From Halorientalis sp. (lineage in GTDB: Archaea > Halobacteriota > Halobacteria > Halobacteriales > Haloarculaceae), in NCBI RefSeq assembly GCF_028275115.1, contig NZ_JAQCNH010000071.1, positions 1-33,774 on the forward strand: a stretch of 33,774 nt of DNA, read 5' to 3'. Shown here one piece after another: positions 28,121-33,774 of the stretch; the first letter of the stretch is position 1, and each line of letters opens with the position of its first letter. The position numbers and the translations under genes were made by a program. The notes beneath the pieces are model-generated. The model did not search any database. It worked only from the letters and a program-made list of their open reading frames with translations, and had not been told where the DNA came from.

Positions 28121-28210
28121 GGCGTCGCCTGCTCGGCTTTCCAGGTGTTCCCCCCGATTACAAGCTGCGAGGAGAAAGCCCCGCCGTTCACGGCGGGAAT
28201 AAATTCGACA
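28121..28210 (+). mobile_element. Right-end remnant of an IS200/IS605-type element (first)
   Basis: A hairpin CCCGCCG-TTCA-CGGCGGG (28180-28197) preceded by GCTGCGAGGAGAAAG and followed by GAATAAATTCGAC. It resembles the right end and structured 3' RNA of haloarchaeal IS1341/TnpB elements as I recall them. No tnpB reading frame remains. Identification is from memory of the end pattern and needs a search. Confidence 0.4.
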
Positions 28211-28329
28211 AACCTTAGCTCAGCCACGCTTGACGTGCCGAACGGATTTTTTAATCGCCACTAATCGGACAGTATCGGAGCTCCCCGGTTATATGCAGAA
28301 CGCACCCCGTTCTGTTGTGGAACTCGGGG

Positions 28330-28490
28330 TGCAGTGAGAAGTACCGCTGAATCCCATGCCGGGATTGGAGTAACGGCTGGGTGGCACGGCCAGTAGCTGT
28401 CATCGAGATGGCTACAAACCCTGAACATCCCAAACCAGCGGTGCAGTGCCGCGGAATCCTCGCCATTCAGGACGGAGAGGATGTCACCGG
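28330..28490 (+). mobile_element. Right-end remnant of an IS1341-type TnpB element (second)
   Basis: In one frame this stretch reads VIEMATNPEHPKP ... RGILAIQDGEDV, a pattern I associate with the 3' part of haloarchaeal TnpB elements (NPEHPKP followed by a GGAATCC-hairpin and GAGGATGTCAC). The DNA from 28453 reads GGAATCCTCGCCATTCAGG, then a GAGAGGATGTCAC end. The element lacks its upstream coding part, so it is a decayed or solo end. It lies downstream of (3' to) citZ on the plus strand. Confidence 0.5.
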
Positions 28491-28576
28491 TCGTGTTTCC
28501 CGCGCCGTTCGATTCGGGGCAAAAAGCACAGACGTTCCGCTCGCGTGGTCGGTGATCCGACGCTGGGGGGACTCTC

Positions 28577-29713
28577 CTACCGCTCGTCGACGGGGACGAA
28601 CTCATCGCCGTTCGAACCGATATAACGGCCGCGCGGACGGATCAGACGGTTGTCCTCGTACTGTTCGAGAAGGTGGGCAATCCAGCCGCCACAACGGCTC
28701 ATCGCGAAGATCGGCGTGTAGATGTCGACCGGGATGCCCATCTGGTAGTATGTCGACGCCGAGTAGAAGTCGACGTTCGGCGCGAGTCCCTTCTCCTCAC
28801 GCATCCACTCCTCGATCGAACTGGAGTACTCGAACCACTTCGGCGAACCGGCGGCCTCACCGAGGGCTTTCGACTTGTCCGAGAGGATGCGGGCGCGCGG
28901 GTCCTTGACGTTGTAGACGCGGTGGCCGAAGCCGGGAACTCGTTCGCCGGCCTCGAGTTTGTCCTCTGCCCACTCGACCGGTTCCTTGCCGGACTCGTCG
29001 AGTTCGAGCAGGGCCTCCATCACGTCCTGGTTCGCGCCGCCGTGCAGCGAGCCCGAGAGCGCGCCGATGCCGCCTGGAACGGCCGAATGCAGGTCCGCGA
29101 GCGTCGAAGAGATCACCATCGAAGAGAACGTCGAGGCGTTCAGACCGTGGTCGGCGTGGAGCACGAGTGCCATGTCGAACGTCTCGGCGAGCACCGCACC
29201 GGGTTCCTCGCCGTTGAGCATGTACAGGAAGTTCTCGGCGTGGTTGAGGTCCTCGCGGGGGGTAACCGGCTCTTCGCCGTCCCGAATCCGGGCGAACGCC
29301 GCGATGATCGTCGGAATCTTGGCGGTGATTCGCCGCCCCTTCCGGAGGTTGACCGCCCGATTCTGTGGATCGGACTCCGCGTCGGGGTCGTGGGCCGAGA
29401 GGCTGGAGACGGCCGTCCGAAGTGCGGCCATCGGATTCTCGTCGGCCTCGGCCAGCGAGCGCACCAGACCGAGTACGTCGTCGTGCAGTTCGCGCTCGGT
29501 GCTCATCGCTTCGGTAAACTCCGCGAGCGCCTCGCTGTTCGGGAGGTTGCCGTGCCACAGGAGGTACAGCACTTCCTCGTAGCTCGCGTCACGCGCCAGA
29601 TCGTCGATCGAGTAGCCCCGGTAGATGAGTTCGCCGGCATCACCGTCGATGTAACTCAACTCCGACTCGGCGACCAGGACTCCCTCAAGCCCCTTTTTGA
29701 GCTCGTCGGACAT
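28577..29713 (-). CDS. citZ: Citrate synthase
   Basis: A 378-aa type-II-fold citrate synthase of the archaeal/Gram-positive dimeric type, which condenses acetyl-CoA with oxaloacetate. Start at MSDELKKGLEGVLVAESELS; the longer upstream frame lacks coding character. Catalytic residues are visible: the His of ALSGSLHGGANQDV, the His of VPGFGHRVYNVKDPRA and the Asp of APNVDFYSAS, with Arg in LIRPRGRYIG. It would receive acetyl-CoA, including any from the ketone pathway. Monocistronic and divergent from the PhoU/TrkA-C gene. Confidence 0.95.
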   Translation of the reverse strand: MSDELKKGLEGVLVAESELSYIDGDAGELIYRGYSIDDLARDASYEEVLYLLWHGNLPNSEALAEFTEAMSTERELHDDVLGLVRSLAEADENPMAALRTAVSSLSAHDPDAESDPQNRAVNLRKGRRITAKIPTIIAAFARIRDGEEPVTPREDLNHAENFLYMLNGEEPGAVLAETFDMALVLHADHGLNASTFSSMVISSTLADLHSAVPGGIGALSGSLHGGANQDVMEALLELDESGKEPVEWAEDKLEAGERVPGFGHRVYNVKDPRARILSDKSKALGEAAGSPKWFEYSSSIEEWMREEKGLAPNVDFYSASTYYQMGIPVDIYTPIFAMSRCGGWIAHLLEQYEDNRLIRPRGRYIGSNGDEFVPVDER

Positions 29714-29960
29714 ACGTCGGCATTCTCTACGTGCCGGGAAAAGCATTATCTTTTGTCCAGCACACGTCCGCTGCCCGCCGCCCGCTCGGTGGACGTGTGA
29801 ACACGATGTGGGCCCAAATATTGAAAATATCCACTCCGGAACGCTGATACTGGGTGATTGAACTTCTCGGTCACGGGTCGAGGGATAATACCGTGCCTGG
29901 CGTCGTCCGAGCGGTAGACCGAACGACACCGCATCCGGTGAGACTGTCGCCGGGCAACGC

Positions 29961-29969
29961 TTTTTACTC
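29961..29969 (+). promoter_or_regulatory. TATA-like box for the PhoU/TrkA-C gene
   Basis: TTTTTACTC lies about 25 bases before the ATG at 29990, the expected archaeal TATA position. A GAGGAG (29976-29981) nine bases before the ATG could act as a ribosome site if the mRNA has a short leader. The rest of the 275-base divergent spacer shows only an AAAAGATAATGC on the minus strand near 29745, a probable citZ TATA box. Confidence 0.45.
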
Positions 29970-29989
29970 GGCAACGAGGAGCCTCGAGC

Positions 29990-31228
29990 ATGGCAGTCGA
30001 CGAGGTCGAGTACGAACCGGTCAGTGTCAAGACGCTACTGGCCGAAATGAAAGACACCGCGGAACTGCTGATCGACCTCTCGTACTCGGCGGTCCTACTG
30101 GGGAGCGACGAGGTAGCCGGAGAAGTGCTGGAACTGGAGGCCAAGATGGACCTCCTCCAACTCCGGGCTCGGATGGGCCTGCTCATGGCCGCCCGCAACC
30201 CCGAGGACGCCGAAGCCCTCGCACCGGTGCTGGGCGTGGTCGGCGCCGCCGAGAAGATCTCCGACGCTGCCGGCGACATCGCGAAGGTCGTGCTGGAAGA
30301 CATCGGTCTCCCCGACGCGATGCGGGCTGCACTCCCCGAAGCCGTCGAGACGGTCGTGCGTACCGTCGTCGTCACGAACTCGCCGTTTGCAGCCCGCACG
30401 CTCGTGGACATCAACCTCGAAACCGAGACCGGGGTGCGTGCTATCGCCATCCGTCGGGACGGTGAGTGGCTGTTCAATCCGGGTCCCGAAACCACGCTCC
30501 GACCCGAGGACATTGTCATCTTCCGAGGGTCAGAGGAGGCAATCGCGGACGTCTACGAGGACGCCAGCGACCAGGCGTACGTTCCGCCAGAACCGCCCGA
30601 GCCGGGAATCGACGACCTCGAACGTGCTGTGGACTCCATCGTCCACATGAAAAACATGAGCGAACTCGCCGTCGACCTGGCCTATGGTGCCGTCCTCTTC
30701 GACTCTGACGAGGTGGCCGAGGAAGTGCTGGAACTGGAAGCCGAAGTCGACGCGCTCAAGTCCCGCTTCGAGGCCTGGACCCTCCAAGCCGCCGGCCGTG
30801 TCGACGACCCCGTCGACCTCCGGGGGCTCGTCCAGCTCGCGAGTGCGACCGAGGTCATCAGCGACGCCGCTCTGGAGATCAGCGAGGGTGTTCTTCGCGG
30901 CCTCGGCACTCACCCCGTCGTCGCCGAGGCCGTCCGCGAGTCCGACGAGGTGATCGTCCGGCTGACCGTCGGCCCCGACAGCGACCTCGCGGGCGTCACG
31001 CTGGGTGAGCGGATGGTCAAGACCGAGACCGGGATGCGCGTCATCGCGGTTCGACGCGCCCGCTCAGAGAGCGAACGAACCGGTCGCGAGGGCGGGAGCT
31101 GGGTCATCTCACCCGGCCCTGACACGGCGCTTGACCCCGGCGACGTCCTCATCGCCAAAGGCACCCGTTCGGGGGCTGGTCGGCTGGCGGGGCTGGCGGA
31201 CGACGCGGCGAACGGTGTCGGGCCCTGA
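29990..31228 (+). CDS. Tandem PhoU-TrkA_C (RCK_C) regulatory protein
   Basis: A 412-aa soluble protein built as two copies of one module. Copy 1: a PhoU-like helical domain (LAEMKDTAELLIDLSYSAVL ... EVLELEAKMDLLQLRAR, residues ~15-110) plus a TrkA_C/RCK_C domain (RTLVDINLETETGVRAIAIR, residues ~140-185). Copy 2: VHMKNMSELAVDLAYGAVLF ... EVLELEAEVDALKSRFEAWT, then AGVTLGERMVKTETGMRVIA. The two halves are obviously homologous. Family knowledge: such proteins gate cation transport or sense ligands via RCK_C. Here no transporter is adjacent, so it may act in trans, for example on the CNNM-type protein 4 kb away (speculative). Confidence 0.88.
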   Translation: MAVDEVEYEPVSVKTLLAEMKDTAELLIDLSYSAVLLGSDEVAGEVLELEAKMDLLQLRARMGLLMAARNPEDAEALAPVLGVVGAAEKISDAAGDIAKVVLEDIGLPDAMRAALPEAVETVVRTVVVTNSPFAARTLVDINLETETGVRAIAIRRDGEWLFNPGPETTLRPEDIVIFRGSEEAIADVYEDASDQAYVPPEPPEPGIDDLERAVDSIVHMKNMSELAVDLAYGAVLFDSDEVAEEVLELEAEVDALKSRFEAWTLQAAGRVDDPVDLRGLVQLASATEVISDAALEISEGVLRGLGTHPVVAEAVRESDEVIVRLTVGPDSDLAGVTLGERMVKTETGMRVIAVRRARSESERTGREGGSWVISPGPDTALDPGDVLIAKGTRSGAGRLAGLADDAANGVGP

Positions 31229-31236
31229 GGACACCG

Positions 31237-31587
31237 TCACAGCTCTTTTGTGAGCCGATACGCGTCTCGCAGAACCAGTGCCGACGTCACCAGCGCGCCG
31301 AGCCCCGTCGCGAGGACGAACGCGAGCGCTACGTAGTACGCCGGCGACCGGTCGACACCGGGCACGACGACGAAGAACGTGAACACCGCGGTCGTGAACA
31401 CGAAGCCGAAGACGAACCCGCGAAGCGCGTTGTCCCGGACGTTCAGCGCCTCCATCATCGCCGCTGCCCCGCCGGGGCGTTCCGGGCGGCCGTCAGTTCC
31501 GGCTCCGGTCGCCGGGCCGCCGTCGGAGCCACGCTCCGACGCGATTCCGGTTTCCTCGCTCACGGACGCGTTACCGTCGTCTGTCAC
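31237..31587 (-). CDS. Small two-helix membrane protein with disordered N-terminus
   Basis: A 116-aa protein. The first ~42 residues are Gly/Ser/Glu-rich and disordered. Then come AAMMEALNVRDNALRGFVFG and two hydrophobic helices (FVFTTAVFTFFVVVPGV; YYVALAFVLATGLGALVTSA), ending VLRDAYRLTKEL. It matches a conserved haloarchaeal membrane protein type of unknown function (I recall DUF7536; not checked). Convergent with the PhoU/TrkA-C gene, separated by 8 bases. Confidence 0.7.
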   Translation of the reverse strand: MTDDGNASVSEETGIASERGSDGGPATGAGTDGRPERPGGAAAMMEALNVRDNALRGFVFGFVFTTAVFTFFVVVPGVDRSPAYYVALAFVLATGLGALVTSALVLRDAYRLTKEL

Positions 31588-31989
31588 AGTCCAGCTAGTG
31601 ACTCCCGGGACAAAATCGCGTCGGTCCAGCTCCCTTTCCCCCGTGGCCGCCGTCGACGATCATCCGTTCGCGGCCGCAGTACGCCCGCGCACACGGCGTG
31701 CGAGACCGACAGTCCTGCACCCCTCACGACAGAACCAACTCAAGCGGCCGGAGATGCCCGATGGGCGCGCGAGAGCCCCGCTCCTGCGAACGTGGAGAAA
31801 ACCCAGATTCGCGCCACGAACACGAGCGCGGTGAACCCGCGGTCGGGCCGTCGGATGCGAGCCGACGAACCGCCCGGCACCGCCTGCGGGGATACGGCTC
31901 GCTTCCGGCGGGGTTCGAGCTCACTCGGTTCCGGCAGGGTGTGGAACATATCGAACGTCCTAAGACCGTGCAACCGCGCCTTAGTGATA
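31588..31989 (+). other. Gene-free spacer of about 400 bases
   Basis: No convincing ORF. The frames on both strands are Arg/Ser/Pro-rich. The stretch 31740-31930 is GC-rich with many short inverted repeats (for example GGTTCGAGC...GGTTCC), and could be a remnant of a lost gene, but I cannot name it. The last 40 bases before 31990 hold no strong TATA box. Confidence 0.5.
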
Positions 31990-32946
31990 ATGACCAGCCT
32001 CGGGACGGCGAACGCGACTCCCGGTGAGATCGACTCCGGGCGGCTGTTCGTCGGTGATACCCGTGACGGCACCGAGGTCGGACTGCCGGTCGCGGTGGTC
32101 AACGGTGCCGACAACGGGAAGACGCTCTACGTGCAGGCCGCAAGTGACGGTGACGAACTCAACGGCGTCGGCGTGATACAGCGACTCGTTCCGCGGCTCG
32201 ACCCCGACGAGATCGCCGGTACCATCCTCATCGTCGGTATCGTCAACTACCACGCCTTCCAGGTCGCCGAACACCGCAACCCGGTCGACGACACGAAGAT
32301 GAACCGGACCTACCCCGGCGACGAACGCGGGACATCGAGCGAACGCATCGCCGCCGCCACCTTCGAGGCTGCCACCCGCGCCGACCTCGCTTTGGACCTC
32401 CACCAGGGCTCGACCTCCCGGATGATCGAGGAGTGCCGCGTCCGATGTGGCCCACGCCACCGCCTCCACGAGGAGTGTCTCGAACTCGCGAAAGTGTTCG
32501 GCTGTGGGTACATCCTCGACCAGAAAGGCCCCGACGGCCAACTGGCCCGCGCCGGCCCCGACGACGGCGTCCCCACCATCGACCCCGAACTCGGTGGGTG
32601 TGTCGGCTGGGACGACCACTCCATCGAGGTCGGCGTCGAGGGCGTCGAAAACGTCCTCGATTACTACGGCTTCACCGACGGCACCCACGTCCCAGAACCA
32701 CAGACCCGGGCGAGCGGCTTCGAGCAGTACGGCGCACCCGCCGGCGGTCTCATCACCCTACATAAAGAACTGGGCGACCGCGTCGCCCGTAACGACCTGC
32801 TGTTCGAGATTACCGACGCCTTCGGCCAGTCCAAGGCCGAAGTCACCGCCGACTCCCAGGGCGTGTTCTGGCGTACCCGCCGCCTCCCGCAGGTCGCCAC
32901 CGGCGAGTACGTCTGTTCGGTTGGGACGGACGTGGATTCCTTCTAA
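31990..32946 (+). CDS. Succinylglutamate desuccinylase/aspartoacylase-family protein
   Basis: A 318-aa zinc-carboxypeptidase-like amidohydrolase starting MTSLGTANATPGEID; the in-frame extension upstream is non-coding in style. Family motifs: QAASDGDELNGVGVIQRL, where the usual first zinc ligand His (HGDE) is Asp53, with Glu56 kept; VGIVNYHAFQVAEHRNP; MNRTYPGDERG; DLALDLHQGST with His138; SIEVGVEG (catalytic Glu region). The C-terminal beta domain (GGLITLHKELGDRVARNDLL) is complete. Substrate unknown. The His-to-Asp change may alter the metal site. Confidence 0.86.
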   Translation: MTSLGTANATPGEIDSGRLFVGDTRDGTEVGLPVAVVNGADNGKTLYVQAASDGDELNGVGVIQRLVPRLDPDEIAGTILIVGIVNYHAFQVAEHRNPVDDTKMNRTYPGDERGTSSERIAAATFEAATRADLALDLHQGSTSRMIEECRVRCGPRHRLHEECLELAKVFGCGYILDQKGPDGQLARAGPDDGVPTIDPELGGCVGWDDHSIEVGVEGVENVLDYYGFTDGTHVPEPQTRASGFEQYGAPAGGLITLHKELGDRVARNDLLFEITDAFGQSKAEVTADSQGVFWRTRRLPQVATGEYVCSVGTDVDSF

Positions 32947-32961
32947 CCCACTTTTTACGTC

Positions 32962-33040
32962 GGGGGGTGCGCTCCGCGCACCCCCCATCGCAAAAACGTG
33001 GGGAAAAACTGCCGGACGCGAGCCAGCGGCTCGCGTCCGG
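32962..33040. repeat. Two adjacent perfect palindromes
   Basis: First: GGGGGGTGCGC, loop TCC, GCGCACCCCCC (32962-32986), an 11-bp perfect stem. Second: CCGGACGCGAGCC, loop AGC, GGCTCGCGTCCGG (33012-33040), a 13-bp perfect stem. A T-rich CTTTTTAC lies just before them, downstream of the aspartoacylase stop. They may act as a terminator or RNA-stabilising pair. The first shares its loop and core with the hairpin at 26092. Confidence 0.65.
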
Positions 33041-33133
33041 TACGACGCGGTATACCGACCGCAACCGCTCCGCTACCGCAACCGCCTTGCACCGCCGCAG
33101 AAAGTACGTACCGCTGACAGCGACAGCACCCGC

Positions 33134-33619
33134 ATGGACCGGGGTCGCGGGACGTCGTTTGTGTTCATCGGCGCTGTTATGTTCGCCGTCGCGGCCGTCG
33201 GCGGCTTCGTCGTCTTCGATTCCGAGTACGTCCACGAACTACAGAACGACTCCGCGGCGTTCGACGCCTCGACGGAGGGGCACCTCCACTACGCGAACCT
33301 CTCGGAACGCGGGCAGACGGCCGTCGACCGGACCATCGAACGGGGCGTGTACGTCGTCGAACGTGAGGACGAGACTGCCCCCGAATTCATGTATATCGAC
33401 GATGGCGTTGGCCGGTACGTCGTCCAGCGTACCGACGGTGCCTACGAGATCACGACGCACCGTGAGGGGCCCGAGATGGGACTCCTCTGGCTCCCCGCGA
33501 TGTTCGTCTTGCCTCCGCTGGGAATGGCGGGAACTGCGCTCGTCGTGGCCGGGATCATCCTCGTCGCGTTCAATGTGTACCGGCAGCGAACCGCAGACAG
33601 GACTCCTGCCGGGGACTGA
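33134..33619 (+). CDS. Two-helix membrane protein, unknown function
   Basis: A 161-aa protein starting MDRGRGTSFVFIGAVMFAVA. It has an N-terminal helix (residues ~9-27), an extracytoplasmic-type middle domain of about 95 residues (YVHELQNDSAAFDASTEGHL, HYANLSERGQTAVDRTIERG, YIDDGVGRYVVQRTDGAYEI), and a C-terminal helix (LPPLGMAGTALVVAGIILVA) with a basic tail. The middle segment resembles haloarchaeal small membrane proteins with an unnamed domain. I assign no function. The ATG at 33134 follows the palindromes by about 95 bases. Confidence 0.72.
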   Translation: MDRGRGTSFVFIGAVMFAVAAVGGFVVFDSEYVHELQNDSAAFDASTEGHLHYANLSERGQTAVDRTIERGVYVVEREDETAPEFMYIDDGVGRYVVQRTDGAYEITTHREGPEMGLLWLPAMFVLPPLGMAGTALVVAGIILVAFNVYRQRTADRTPAGD

Positions 33620-33774
33620 TCTCTCATCGCTCGGGATGCGTTTCCCCGTCGAACCCACCTCTCACTAATGGCTTCGCAACGTGCCGTCGCGCACACGGCG
33701 GCACCTCGTACCAGCCCCCTTCAAGATCGCGCGCTATCGACTGTTCGACCTTCCCCTCTGCCTCGGTCCCGCAG

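Noticed and set aside
28381..28908. 175-codon plus-strand ORF
   Set aside because: Only the first ~35 codons resemble a TnpB-element end; the rest is antisense to citrate synthase.
31724..31924. 66-codon minus-strand ORF in the spacer
   Set aside because: Arg/Ser-rich with no coding character; probably chance in GC-rich DNA.

Overview
The window is high-GC, acidic-protein DNA from an extremely halophilic archaeon (class Halobacteria; a Haloarcula-like relative is a reasonable but unproven guess). The evidence is the very acidic proteomes, Tat/lipobox secretion signals, HTH-10 (Bat-type) regulators, leaderless-looking starts with AT-rich TATA boxes about 25 nt upstream, remnants of IS1341-type TnpB elements, and typical haloarchaeal housekeeping genes. 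I saw no rRNA, tRNA or CRISPR array.

Layout. Positions 1-4194 (minus) hold a complete PotABCD-type ABC importer operon: lipoprotein binding protein, ATPase, two permeases, then a tiny membrane protein. hisB follows on the plus strand. Facing it is a broken HTH-10 regulator gene, translationally coupled to an SCP2-like gene.

Positions 6454-14257 (plus) form the most distinctive unit: an AMP-forming acyl-CoA ligase, an HTH-10 regulator, and three genes whose sizes, order and motifs match the beta, alpha and gamma subunits of acetone carboxylase (acxA-acxB-acxC). The alpha chain keeps the H-x2-D-x21-H metal-ligand spacing and the gamma chain a set of zinc-type cysteines. Together they suggest ketone + bicarbonate -> beta-keto acid -> CoA thioester, under a dedicated regulator.

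Positions 14384-16152 (minus) are a decayed sugar-acid-type pair (enolase-superfamily dehydratase and SDR), with frameshifts, nonsense codons and deletions. Then come an ACT-domain protein overlapping a 2Fe-2S ferredoxin, a KaiC/RecA-like gene fragment, an IMPACT/YigZ protein, upp, a haloarchaeal conserved protein, katG, a 44-aa zinc-ribbon protein, a PiT-type transporter, a truncated-looking lipoprotein overlapping a small membrane protein, and a CNNM/CorC-type membrane protein.

Positions 26175-33619 hold a CPFC thioredoxin-fold protein coupled to a cysteine-free peroxiredoxin-like protein, a Sua5/YrdC enzyme, a DsrE-family protein, two right-end remnants of IS200/IS605 elements, citrate synthase, a duplicated PhoU/TrkA-C protein, a small membrane protein, an aspartoacylase-family protein and a final membrane protein. 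GC-rich near-perfect palindromes sit in two intergenic gaps.

Functional links are inference. Acetone or another ketone would enter through Acx and the ligase as acetoacetyl-CoA, then acetyl-CoA, and so reach citrate synthase. All claims come from reading the sequence and recalling families; no searches were run.
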